Part shown: positions 10,494 through 22,162 of the stretch, in pieces
Layout of the letters: each line of letters opens with the position of its first letter
Numbering within the stretch: the first letter of the stretch is position 1
Assembly: GCA_036250195.1 (NCBI GenBank)
Contig: JAVHZZ010000004.1
Span: 255,130,728-255,194,727, forward strand
DNA: 64,000 nt
Direction of reading: 5' to 3'
Source of the DNA: Mixophyes australis
Taxonomy: Eukaryota; Chordata; Amphibia; Anura; Limnodynastidae
Notes under the pieces: model-generated
The model's database searches: none
What the model was told of the DNA's origin: nothing
What the model saw: only the letters and a program-made list of their open reading frames with translations
Position numbers and translations under genes: made by a program

Positions 10494-12102
10494 AAATGTG
10501 AGTTTTACAGAAACTGTATTCTTAGAGCCTAATTTTGAGTTAGAAGCAAAGCAACGAAAAGGAGTATTTTTGCACCTGAACAAACCATGTTCCAATGCAA
10601 GGAGTACAAATTGACTTTTTGTTTTGCACGCAAGGAAAAAACTGGCTATTTTTTCATGCAGGACACACATACTTGATAGCTTTATTTTTACACTGAAATT
10701 AAAGTTGATCTATGATATGCTGTATCCCAACTATAAATCTGAGATCTATGGAAACTGCCAAGCCTGAGTGCAGAATTGGAACAACATTGCTCCATCATTG
10801 AATGAGATTTTTAGTCCGGTTTAAAAATCAAATCAACAATACGATATGTTTTGTAACTATATTGTTCATCGTTGGAGCGTACACACTGATGCGATAATGG
10901 GCCGAACGGTCATTTATAGTGTAATTGGCCTGTTAATTGGCTGAAAAACCTGTAGTGTTAGCTTTAGCTAGTTGCTGTTTGCAGTGGCAAATGCATTTGG
11001 CTCCGGATTCCCTGACTGACCACTCTCTCTGTGCATGCGCTACTTTAGTAGGAGAAATGGAGCATGCAGCATGACAGGAACCTGAAAAGATTTGTTTGCA
11101 GCGGGGCTGTTAACACAGATGCCCGCTAACGCCATCTTGAGGTGTTGTTAGCTATAGAGGCCAAACTTGTAAAACTAAGCTTTTCAGAACTTGATAAGCA
11201 AGGCAATTTTGCAGTACCCCTAGAAAACTATGGGGACAGCTCCTGCAAATAACAGTTAAAGAAATGCCATAGATATCTCCAAAATCTGGGCAATACAATT
11301 GTAATAAATAGCCTAATAATTATTATTCATTAGAATTCTATGCAGTGCAGTAGTAACCACACCATTATATTCCTAATTGTTGTTACCACTCAATAGTGCC
11401 TAGATTATAGCATTTCACTATTGTTGAAATATTATTGAAGTAGATATATGTTTAAAGCACTCACTGTTAGCACCAACACATGTTTTGCTTTCTCTTGTAA
11501 AATCCTAAAACAGTCAAAGATGCCTTGACACCTGGACCCTTAGTAACAAATCCCGGTCATGCTGCATTTCAGCCATTAACATACTTTTTCCCCCAAATGT
11601 TTGTAGTTTTTGCTGGTTTTTCCCATTCCCCTAGGTATCTCTCAACTACTATCTTTGTATCTTACTTAGTGGCATAGCACAGATTTCGAAGGGAGGGGGA
11701 GAAAAGAGTAAAAAATAGTCGCAAGTTGTTTTGAATAGTGGAAAAAAAGAATTGTCAAAGTAAAGAAAATTATGAAAAATTATTTATTGTAAATGACAGC
11801 CTGCAACCATTAGGCTTAGGTGAATACAAGCCTTTAAATCAGCAATCTTACTACAAGTCAAAGATGTTACACAATATACTTATAAAACCTACAACAGCAA
11901 GTTGTACATATTTACAAGTAATTAAATTAATACAGAGGACAGCAGTCAGGAGCATATGTTTACCGGTCTGCTCTGCCCATACACAGACCACACTCCTTAA
12001 ATGTAGATCTCTCGATCACCCTGCCCTCAGGCTCACGTGGGCACTGCACATCACACAACAATAGAGAGGCACAGGGGTGCACGGAGGAAAAAACACGAGA
12101 GA
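10494..12102. other. Unassigned AT-rich DNA with one dispersed repeat
   Basis: About 10805-10985 (containing ttggagcgtacacactgatg) matches the stretch at 15150-15312 and is probably a MITE end. A possible MITE start with agtggcatagcacag lies near 11667. Otherwise I see no coding or RNA feature. Confidence 0.5.
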
Positions 12103-12140
12103 GAGCTGCTGCGCATGCGCCCACGCATGCGCAGCAGCTC
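12103..12140. repeat. Perfect 17-bp inverted repeat
   Basis: gagctgctgcgcatgcg (12103-12119) and its exact complement (12124-12140) are separated by 4 nt. It lies next to the larger hairpin at 12155-12267. Confidence 0.9.
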
Positions 12141-12154
12141 CGTTTCACCAGCGC

Positions 12155-12267
12155 TGTCCTATACAGCAGCCGCGGCGCTGTCTATGAAGCGTCTGCGGCG
12201 GTGCTGTATACAATACAGCACCGCCGCGGACGCTTCTTTGACAGCGCCGCGGCTGCTGTATAGGACA
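12155..12267. repeat. GC-rich long hairpin
   Basis: tgtcctatacagcagccgcg at the left pairs with cgcggctgctgtataggaca at the right, and the inner sequence also pairs (gcgtctgcggcggtgctgta with tacagcaccgccgcggacgc), leaving almost no loop. It is probably the core of a MITE ending near 12332 (gtgcgccact). Confidence 0.88.
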
Positions 12268-12340
12268 GTGGCCACTTAGTTAGCGCAGGGGGGGGATTCT
12301 AGAGACTCAGAAACCTCCCCTGCGTGCGCCACTGAGGCAG

Positions 12341-13047
12341 CAGTGGGGTGGATCTGCATTACAGTGTCTTTGTCTCAGGGCTAGACAATAGCACTCTCCT
12401 CTCCACTCACTGGTCACTCCACCACATAGCATTCTTTGACCTAACCATGCCAGAAAAGACTGGCACCCCATTCCTATTGATGATGACTCATGACTAGGCT
12501 ACGCTACTAATTCCCGGGACAGCCTGGACAAAAAAAAAACAACCAATAAAATAAACACAAAGCATTTACAAGCATTAGTCACAATATATCATACTACATG
12601 TGTAAAATTATCTTTGCACATTTATTTTTTGTTTGAGTGCATAATCTTTTCTCTCGTATCTGGACATGACGTGAATGAAACTGGGGATGATTCTGTGAGA
12701 CAAACGTTTGATCTGAATTTTTTCCAAAAAGTAAATTTAACAGGTACAAAAACACTTGCCTGAATTAATTACATGAAATAAAGCTAGCTGCTTCTGTGCT
12801 TCTTAATATCAAGGAGACCTACATGGTTTGGACAAATATTTTTTTTAAACATAAATACAGAAAAAATATTCTGCATAATATATACTTAGTATATTAAATG
12901 ATACTGCTGGTTCTCAATGGGCATCAAAGGTAGCAATATTGTTCTCAGTATATTTTCCTATTAACCAATAACACAGTTATGTGTTTCTATGACACTAACA
13001 CATGCTAAAATGCATCATCAATTCCACTATCATTAATTCCACTCTCT
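12341..13047. other. No feature recognised
   Basis: AT-rich sequence without long ORFs or recognisable repeat termini. Confidence 0.5.
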
Positions 13048-13241
13048 GGGGGGTATTCAATTGTTAGCGTTAACGGAAAAAAACGAGCGCTCAAAAAATA
13101 TTACCGTTTGTACGGTAATATTGCGCGAGAAAAGTGTTAATATGGTAGCGAGCTGAAATTGAGCGAGTAATTACCGTATTAACGCTAAGATTTTTTGAGC
13201 GCTCGTTTATCCCCGTTAACGCTAACAATTGAATACCCCCC
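13048..13241. mobile_element. Palindromic MITE with ggggggtattcaattg termini
   Basis: Terminal inverted repeats ggggggtattcaattgttag (13048) and its complement ending at 13241 extend inward through gcgttaacgg, and the interior is also largely palindromic (gagcgctc on both sides). A 3-bp TCT flanks both ends, which would suit a PIF/Harbinger-type duplication, but 3 bp is weak evidence. Confidence 0.8.
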
Positions 13242-14268
13242 TCTGAATCTAGACAAGGCAGCTAAAGGTTTCAAGATATAATCACACTGTAACATTTTGA
13301 ATTAAAGCTATGAGTGTACAATAAATATTTTCCTGTGCACAGAATACATTGCAAAAAATCTCAAATGAAACTGAAATTTAATTAAATAAATTAGATGAGT
13401 ATAAACAAGGTAGTGAGACGCTATTGATCCTGGGAAACTATGAATGATGATAACTGATGATTCCTGGAACCATGGAATGTAGGATACTGGTGCTTGAAAT
13501 TATTATAATGCAATGGCATTCTATTCCCTTACACCTAGTTCACAAATAATAAAAATGTATCCACTGAGAATATAGACATTGACTTGCTAAGGGAATTTTC
13601 TTGTTGTAGAATGACTTTTACACATACTTTTGTTAATGTTGAAAAATGCCAGTTCATAATGGGTTAAGATTTTTTTTTAAATTAATGGCAAATATATTAC
13701 CTACCCCCAGGTTACTACAGTACTTAATACCTAACAATGTAAAAATAATCACCTTCTCCTAGATATAAGAGTGCAAAGTTTAGTGTCCTTAGTACTCACT
13801 TGAGTACCTCTGATGGAGAGCTGCTGGTACTATTGCTGTAAAACCGGAGCAATGGAGGGATCCAATGAACTGAGTAAAATGAGTGCTGTCTGGATGAATG
13901 TCATGGCTAACTAAAGCTAGATACATGCTAAAGAATTTTATCTGACAAATGTGCTATCTACAACGATTGTACCTATGACTGAAGGCCTGATTGGTCGGCC
14001 GTTTCATGCATACACACTATACGTGTTTTAAATGATTTTTGCACAAGATAGAATGCTATTTCTTGTGGGTTGCATGCCATGTGGATGGGAATCAAAGGTA
14101 TGCAGACCTACCTACAGTACCATCAAACATGGAATAAACCCAAATTCTTTAAAAAGGGGAGGGAACCTTGTAGATTTTGGGGACATAATAAAGCCCCTCC
14201 CTCTTTCCTCCACCTAAGACGCAATAGCCTAGGGGCTACAACGCGTGCAGATGCATTGGATAATATTG
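13242..14268. other. Unassigned DNA; possible DNA-transposon segment near 13910-14268
   Basis: Nothing recognised up to 13900. From about 13912 (ctaaagctagatacatgc) the sequence resembles an inverted version of the repeat that ends near 15305 (gtgtgtatctagcc). The SINE at 14278 may have inserted in this repeat. Confidence 0.35.
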
Positions 14269-14277
14269 CTGGGCAGC

Positions 14278-14596
14278 ATGGAGACTTAGTGGTTAGCATT
14301 TTTGCCTCACAACATTGGGGACATGAGTCCGATTCCCGACCATGGCCTTATCTTTGTGGAGTTTATATGTTCTCCCTGCATTTGCGTGGGTTTCCTACAG
14401 GTGCTCCGGTTTCCTCCCACACTCCAAAAACATACTAGTAGGCTAATTGGCTGCTATCAAATTGACCCTAGTCTGTGTGTATGTGTGTTAGGGAATTTAG
14501 ATTGTAAGCTCCAATGGGGCAGGGACTGATGCGAGTGAGTTCTCTGTACAGCACTGCGGAATTAGTGGCACTATATAAATTACTGGTGATGACCGA
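14278..14596 (+). mobile_element. tRNA-derived SINE of the vertebrate V-SINE/core type
   Basis: The tRNA-like head (gacttagtggttagcat, then gattcccgacc resembling a B box) is followed by the conserved core tgttctccctgcatttgcgt and gtgctccggtttcctcccac, and a tail with ctatataaat. A 9-bp direct repeat CTGGGCAGC flanks it at 14269-14277 and 14597-14605, fitting a target duplication. Confidence 0.85.
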
Positions 14597-14796
14597 CTGG
14601 GCAGCGATTTTTGTCATGCATGACATCGTCTCAAATCATTGCGATTCTGTACACACTGAAACGATATGTATAGCCTCCCTGCAGCGATATGCCCAATAAA
14701 TTTAAATAAAAGGCTGAACATCACCACTTTTGTTCTTGACAGGATGGACACAGGTACCTAATTATGCAAGCAGACATATGCAATTCACATTTATAT

Positions 14797-14798
<2 letters not shown>

Positions 14799-14832
<34 letters not shown>
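14799..14832. repeat. TA microsatellite
   Basis: An uninterrupted run of AT dinucleotides. Confidence 0.9.
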
Positions 14833-14839
<7 letters not shown>

Positions 14840-15149
14840 TTCAATACAGTTTTATGCTGTATGCATAGGGGTTTCCAAATATAATGTCACATGTCACTTC
14901 AGGAAAGAAAGACACTTGCATACAGCAACATATAAATGTCATATGGAGCATATAAAACAGGTTTACTAATGATTTCTCATTACAAGCACATTATTCCCAG
15001 TTGTCTGACATTATGACAACACACCATGAGATATCTTAAATTTACATACAAACGGCCAAGAAAGGAGTCGCTGTTTGAGTAACTATCGGCAGTTGGTCGA
15101 GGAGTTGGTTGTGAATTCATAAACACTGCAGAATCAGAAGGCAATTGAA

Positions 15150-15312
15150 AGGAGTCCGGTTTAAAAATAAAATCAGTAATACAATGCGCTTTGCAGCGAA
15201 AACCGTTCATCATTGGAGCGTACACACTAATGCAATATCAAGATAAACGGTCGTTTATCGGCTGTTTGGCCCAATAATTGGCTGAAAAACTTCCAGTGTG
15301 TATCTAGCCTAA
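15150..15312. repeat. Dispersed repeat matching 10805-10985
   Basis: Shares tccggtttaaaaat, ttggagcgtacacacta and aattggctgaaaaac with the earlier copy, in the same order. It probably ends in gtgtgtatctagcc. It is likely a MITE; the family is unknown. Confidence 0.6.
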
Positions 15313-16293
15313 TAGAGAGTTGACTGACATATTAGCAAGTGCTTCAATCTAAGCAGTTCTTCAGGTGATGTCTCCAATATTCAGTGAGTACTGGAAATAT
15401 GCATCCCTCTGATTACTAGTCTTGGATAAGGAAAAATTGTGTAGATCCCTGTAATTATTTGCAAAAAAAAATTACTTTAAAGATGAAATTATCCACCATG
15501 CATCAAGCACAATTAGACTGAGGTCAGGGTTTGAAAAATATACCGGCATTATTTTTTTATTTTTTTTCACAGATTGGGTGACCTTGTGTAACCACAGAGC
15601 TAATTTTTCTCTTTTTTAAAAAATATATTTTTATTGATCAAAAAAAATTGTAACGGGTACAGAAAATAAGAAGGGAATGGGAAAGGATGTGAGGCAACCT
15701 TGCATAAGGGTAACAAAGATATAATTGCTTATACATTTTATATACCTTGACCACTGAATAGAGATGAAAATGTCAAGAGTTTGTATAACAGTCAGTCTTC
15801 ATAAATGACATGTTTAGAGCTAAGAAAATACAGTATACATAATAGGTTATTAGCTATACGTATTATTTAAAATCTTCAATTGTGGTCTTCATAAAGCAAT
15901 CTGGTTTCCTACCAACCAGTTGTCTGAAAGTATGTTTTATTTGTAATGGAGGTAGGGAGTGTCTCTATGGAGCACAAATCTCTGAAACATCTTTGGGCTC
16001 TTTATGAGTTGATCCTTCCAGCCAAAAGTTTCTCTTTAATAAAATCTTTGATGTTGGGCTGGTATATATCCGGTTCTTAAGCAAACACTTTTTAGCTGCT
16101 GCTGAAATGATTAATAGCATTTCCTGTTGACTTTTGTGAACTTTGCATCTAAAGTTGGTATTCTAAAAAAATGCTGATTCCGGAGAAATTGTTTTTTTTC
16201 TTTTCAATAAAAAGATAAGAGATCACAAATCTTTGGATCTAAATCCAAAATCTCTTAGTCATTGGGCAGTCCCAAAGACAATGGTACTATGAC

Positions 16294-17580
16294 CAGGGTT
16301 GCCGAGGGGGGGGGGGGGGGTCGGTACTAATTACCCAGGCCCGGGCATGTCATTTTTATTTTTTTAAAATAAATTTTTTTTATTTTTTTTTGCGGCGGGG
16401 GGGCTCAGTCGTTGGTGGGGGAAGCAGGGTAGTTTAAAAAGAAAAAAACATACTTACGTGATCGCGGCGCCGGCGTCCCTCCTCTCTGCTGCTCTGTGCT
16501 CCATTCAGACTGTCTGAATGCCGGGTGTGACGTCATCATGTCACGACCGGCATTCAGTCAGTCAGTCTGGAGCAATGGAACACAGAGGAAAAGACCAAGA
16601 AAGAAGAGAGAAGAAAAGGTAAGTGAAGGGAGGAAAAGGGAGGGGGGGCACAGAGGGGTTAAACAATGGGGGGGCAGCATGACACAGAGGGGTTAAAAAA
16701 CGGGGGGGCAGCATGGCACAGAGGAGTTAAAAAACGGGGGGGCAGCATGGCATAGAGGGGTTAATATATGGGGGGGCACAGAGGGGTTAAAAAACAAGGG
16801 GGGCATGGCACAGAGGGGTTAAAAAATGAGGGGGGGCAGCATTGCACAGAGGGGGTTTAAAAACGGGGGCAGCATGGCACAGTGGGGTTAAAAAGGGGGG
16901 GAGGCATGGCACAGTGGGATTGAAAAAAGGGGGGGAGCAGCATAGTATAGTGTGATGAAGGGGAGCCAGGTGAAGGGGGCAAAAGCAGCATGGAGGGCGC
17001 AGTGTGATCATAAGGCATGGCGATGATGAAGGGGCACATTATTGTAATATTGGAGCTGGAGGATGGCCTAATTATTAATCGTGGGTGGTATTGATTTAAC
17101 GCCAAGGTTATTTGGAATTATCTAAATGTAGCCATTTTTTTCCCAAATAGGACCCCCAGCATTTCAGGATCCAGACAAGCCGCAACTAAAGAAACATGCA
17201 GCCACAGGTGGTGAAAGTGAGAAGAACAGGTAGGAGAGAGGACAGTATGTGAAATGTTGTGATTCCAGTAGGGACAATAGCAATTTTTGGTACAGTGTTC
17301 TGCCCAATGTAAGGTGCAGGCTAAAACTGAACTCTCTGTGTACACTACACTGTGGTGCTAGATGTCCTGAAAGTCAGGAGTGCTTGGACATATCTGGCGC
17401 TCCGGCGAATTGAGAGCCTAGTGATTTTGATGTGTTAGCCACGCCCCAATGTCGCATTTTCCACGCCCCAAAATGCATGACCACACCTCCGAAAAAATTT
17501 GCGCCGCCTTCATACTCGACTATGAGGGGGGCCCCATGAATTTGTTGTACCGGGGCCCTGAATTACTCTTGGCAGCCCTG
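16294..17580. mobile_element. Non-autonomous hAT element with hairpin and minisatellite
   Basis: Termini cagggttgccgag and cttggcagccctg; target duplication ACTATGAC (16286-16293) / ACTGTGAC (17581-17588), one mismatch in 8. It contains an inverted repeat around tgacgtcatcatgtca (about 16491-16586) and a G-rich minisatellite (16620-16960). No transposase is present. Confidence 0.85.
16620..16960. repeat. G-rich minisatellite
   Basis: About nine irregular units of the form ggcagcatggcacagagggg-ttaaaaaac followed by a run of G, with length variation mainly in the G run. Confidence 0.88.
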
Positions 17581-18075
17581 ACTGTGACGTGTCTCTGCAC
17601 ATACATTTATAGCATTTTGATGGGGTAGTATGCCAATAAAATGTCTTATGGAGTGAGATAAGTAACCGATATAATACATTTTCAAGTACATTTTCCTATA
17701 CATGCTCATTTTAATCAAATATGACAATGCTGATTGTAGGAGCCATTGAGAAATACCAGGGTTTTTTTACTGCAAGCAAAGTGAGGAATGTGAATAACCT
17801 TATAAAGATAAGGCATTGCTTTAGGCACAATTTGTGCGTTTTGAAGCACAAAATCAAGTTGGCTGCTCTAACCCACACCAGACAGGAATGTCAATAGTGT
17901 ATGTGTATATTGTTGAGACTGTAAGAAGCTAAGCTATAAGAATGAATAAATGCAAATTTAGACTTAGTGAGGAAGTATGTAAGCAGGTCAGTGAGAGATC
18001 TGATGATTTTTAACCCTTCTCTTGCCCATATGCTGAAAGTGTAGATGACTTGTCCTTCCTGAAACTCATTATTAC

Positions 18076-19907
18076 TAGAGTTGCTCACTGACCCCCGTGT
18101 TTTGATTTTGGTTTTGGTTTTGGATCTGGATTACAGTCGTGTTTTGGTCTTGGTTTTGTTTTGCCATTTTTTAAAAAAATAAAAATTTTTGGTCTAAAAT
18201 AACCTTATATAGTGCTCCACCAGTTTCTTGGATAAGTGAGGTAATTCTAAAGCTAATAAATTATGAAAAAAACAGTTTAATCCCTGGTAGGCCATCATTA
18301 ATTCGAACACTTGCCTGCAAATTATACAGACAAACCTGGTTGTTTACCTCCTCCATCTTTGATTATTGGCAATGTAGCCATCGTCTTTGGGTGTATATTA
18401 CACCCTCCACTTGTAGTTGAATAGAAAAAAAGCAGCCTGCATAGACTGTAGAATAAGAAAGTAAAAATAAATGGACCACGGTAGTTTGGTGGCTATCTAT
18501 GCCCCCCCCCCCCCCCGCCCTCCACTTGTAGTTGAATATAAAAAAAAGCAGCCTGCACAGACCGTGGAGCTAGAAAGTAAAATTAAATGGACCACGGTAG
18601 TTTGGTGGCTATCTATGCCCCCCCCCCCCCCGCCCTCCACTTATAGTTGAATATAAAAAAAGCAGCCTGCATAGACTGTAGAATTAGAAAGTAATAATAA
18701 ATGTACCAAGGTAGTTTGGTATCTGTCTGCATCATACCCCCTCTCCACTAGGAGTAAAATAGAAAACTATTCAGCCGTTATAGTCTAGAAGATAACTAGA
18801 AATTGAGAAAGGCGATTAGACATACCACTGGTGGATGGACTCTCCACAGGGATTGGTGTCATTTCTGATTCAGAGCATACATTATCCTCTAATGCCTTAC
18901 TGTTTTCTTGCAGCTCGGCTTTCATGCGTAACAGTACTTGTGCACCACTTTTAGACTCCAAATTACTTGGTTTTGCTTGGTCACGAGTGTCCGTATAAGA
19001 AGAAGGCTCAGTAACATTTTTGGATCTGCAACTAATAGAGAAAGGCAAAGGCCTCATTCTTTCTTTGCCACTGCGTGTGTAGAATGGCATGTTGGCAATT
19101 TTTTTTTTTATCGGCAGTTAACTTTTCCTCAGTTACATTTCTTTTTCGCTTCAACACAGCAATTTTTTTTTGGGTGTGTGTTTTTTTCCCAGATCTAAAA
19201 AGACTATGTACTTTTACATCGCCTTTCCCAGATGACGTACTGGGAACACTACCATCAGGACTGGTGACAGAACCTGGTTACTGATTCTGCTCATATGTGG
19301 ACGGTTTTGAATTCATTTTAATGAGCCCAAACCACTTGTAGTGCAAAAAATTGTAGAAATACTGCTGCCAAAAAGGACTTTAGTTTTGACAGCCAGAAAT
19401 ATTTATGCAAAAGAATGGGGGACACCCCAAAAGCACTTGAGAGTGCTAAATATATTTTTTTGACACTGCTGCCAAATAGGACTTATTTGACAGCCAGAAA
19501 AATTTATGCAAAAGATTGGGGGACACCCCAAAAGCACTTGGTGTGCCAGAAACTGAACAAAAACCCTCCTCTCTTCTCCTATTACTGCTGTAACAACTGG
19601 TATTAATATTAGAATTGTATAGAATAGAAACAATAATGTGTCCAATTACTGCTCTGTCCCTGCGCTGATATAGCCAGTGTGACCTAACCCTGCTCTCTCC
19701 CTCTGTCAAATGGCGATGGATTGCTGTGGAGGCGGGTATTTATGCTTTTCAAATCTCGCGAGAACCGAGCTCAGAAATACGAATACGTCACAATGATGTT
19801 TTGCCTCGATTTCGAATCCAAACGGGCGGGAGAGTACCGAGCGTGCTCGGCTCGGTACTCGGATAGGCTGAATTCGGATCTCGGGGAACCGAGCCCGCCC
19901 ACCTCTA
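18076..19907 (-). mobile_element. hAT DNA transposon, copy 2
   Basis: Ends TAGAGTTG...CACCTCTA with the 8-bp target duplication ATTATTAC at 18068-18075 and 19908-19915. It shares with copy 1 the poly-C-containing tandem repeat (18411-18760, three units), the minus-strand protein fragment (about 18790-19316, with an in-frame stop) and the repeated acagccagaaa motif near its right end. It is inserted in the L1 remnant. It is not interrupted, so it shows the family's internal structure: about 1.8 kb, non-autonomous. Confidence 0.85.
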
Positions 19908-20460
19908 ATTATTACCCAACAGGGGGAGAAATTTAAGTTCCATTTACTTTGTATTTTATGCCATGTTTATGAAGTAGATATGACTAATAGGTTATCTAAA
20001 CCTTCTTTGGGAAGATCATGCTTATGTAGGTGGAAGAAAGTAAGATAAGTTGACGGTCAAAAACCAGTTGTTCTAGTAATGAGTTTAGAAATGTATCCTT
20101 TCATGGAATCAATCTTTTATAGATCAACGAATTGCCTCCTGACTATATAGTGTAATATCCAGAACAGTTATTCCAACTTCCGCGCTAGACTTTTGTAATA
20201 TGACCATATTTATTTAGGGTTTTCTTCTCGTTCCAAATAAAGTACAGAAAAGCTTTAGTAATAGTCTTTTCATTGATCTTGGTTACTATTATAGGGAGCA
20301 TTTTCATTTACAATTTTAGAAAGTGTACCATTGTACTTAAACTTGCTATACCTAAATTTGAATTAATAGGTTTTTGCAATTTGTGTTTTTAGGTAGGTAC
20401 TACATTTTCTCACAATGTGTTATAATAATCTCCATTTAGACCATCAGGTCCTGGGGACTA

Positions 20461-21595
20461 AAAAGAGAGTAACAAAGTAATGGGGTATATGGCCTCTTTA
20501 TTTATTTTCTATGTTGGGTCATAAGCTGTGGAAGTGCAGCCCCCTAAGTAAGGTTTGGGATAAAGAGTCATGTATAGTGGTGGCCATATATGTGTATGGT
20601 GCAGTATAGTAATTTTGAAACTGCACTGTTTGTGAGGTGTAAGTTATACCGGTTATTAGGTCTATTATCTTTGTTATGTAATGCTTTCTTTTTTAGTTGT
20701 TTAGGTATATGTATCAAAATTTCCAGGATTTATGTCTCAGAAAATTTGTTCTGTCAAATCCATTGATTTTCAACATTCTCTTTTTAACAATTTCAACACC
20801 CCAGCATAATAATTAGCAACAAAAGATAATAGAATAAGAGAAAAGTACTCAACATATACAATACAAAGTGTGTATATCCTGATTACCAGAAGTTCTGGGA
20901 AAAGCGTTCAGACATGGTAACAGATAATGTTAATGTCAACCCTCCTCTGTGGCAATGTAGGTAAATAACTGCATTGTCTAAGCAGAATGTACTTCATTTT
21001 TTTTTTGTCCTGTTGTATTACATTATAATGCCTCACAGAAAGACACTCAGAGCTATAATACATCAGTGCTGTGGCGGCAGGATGGGAATACCACAACACC
21101 TGGGGACAACACATCTATCCTTAAAGAAACTGAAAATTATGAGTGAACAGTCACCTTGATGACATATACATGTGCCAGGTATGAGATCGTTGGCATAGTG
21201 CCACACGCACAACTTCCTGCAGAGACACAAAGGAGCCATCTGTGCAGTTAGAAAGATTCTATATTTGAAGTAAGAAAATGTTGTAAGTTATTTATGTTAT
21301 CATAGTTACACCATGTTTCTCCCTGAGGCTGCTACGTCTGGCTAGATCACTTGTCCTATTCTGCACCTGCCTAGTCTTAGTTAAAATCTTAAACTCTGCT
21401 TCAGTCAGGTGACCAAAGCCATCAAAAAATCATCAATACAGGTGAGTGTGACATACAATTGTCATGGTGATGGATTTGCTAATAAATGGGATGTAAACAT
21501 GGAATATGGACTACAGTGAGTAACATAAAGTGACTGTAAATAATAGGCTACTGACTGATATAAATAATCAACTCCTCCTAGAACTCAATGAAATG
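20461..21595. other. No feature recognised
   Basis: AT-rich DNA; short ORFs only, no recognisable domains, no repeat termini seen. Confidence 0.5.
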
Positions 21596-22162
21596 TGTCA
21601 CAAGCCGCGGAGGTGTCCCAGGCTGTGGCAGCTTATTGTTTACTTCTCGGCTACGCCTGTACCGCGTCCTGGCATGAGGGCAGTTGGGCGCATGCGCAAG
21701 TGTGAAATAATTATTTTTCATTATGATCCTCCTGTGGCCAATTTTTCCCCCCTGGCACCCTGGCCTCTGATTGGTAGATGTGTGTATTTAAGGCAGGGAT
21801 GATTTAGCCTCCCTGCTGGTTATAGCATAGAGTTTTTTCTGTTGCTGACCTGCTCTTGTCCTTTGGATACTGCATTCTGTTGTTGTTTGATTCATCGTTG
21901 CTGACCTCTGGCTTGTTTTGTATCCTGCTTGTTAGGTGATTGCCCTGACTTTTGGCTTTGTTTTCTGGATATGCCAGTCCTGAGACTTTGGCCTGTTCCT
22001 GAATACTCTGCCAGCTATGGACCTATGACTCTGGCCTGCTTCTGACCATCAGCTCCTATTTTGGCTACTGCCTCCAATATACCTGCTGCAGTATTGCATA
22101 TAAGCTTCCACTAAGTTAAGAGTTAAGACCTGGGGGGCATCTGAGTACCTGTGAGCGTGACA
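21596..22162 (+). repeat. Ty3/gypsy LTR-like sequence (solo or fragment)
   Basis: It starts TGTCACAAGCCGCGG and ends GTGACA; the start is like the LTR of element D (TGTCACGAGCCGCGG). It has a TATTTAA box at 21785-21791 and gctggttata at 21815-21824, matching the TATA and self-primer positions of D. No internal region follows and the flanking 5-mers (aaatg / agctc) do not match, so it is a solo LTR with decayed flanks or a fragment. Confidence 0.6.

Larger units (their letters stand above)
15610..20460 (-). pseudogene. Decayed L1-like LINE (ORF2 and 3' end), split by two hAT insertions
   Basis: Read on the minus strand, 20457-20431 encodes SPGPDGLNG, the RT finger/palm signature of L1-type ORF2, followed by YYNTL. 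Further on (about 20270-20170) the text FLYFIWNEKK matches the region after the RT core in L1 proteins. Many stops and an internal deletion are present. The 3' end is near 15610, where the minus strand reads into an A/T-rich tail. The element is cut by hATs at 16294-17580 and 18076-19907, whose target duplications lie in the LINE, so it is older than both. The upstream boundary at 20460 looks like 5' truncation. Confidence 0.7.

Noticed and set aside
21596..22162. Full gypsy element starting here
   Set aside because: No primer-binding complement and no gag or pol after the LTR-like sequence; flanking 5-mers do not match.
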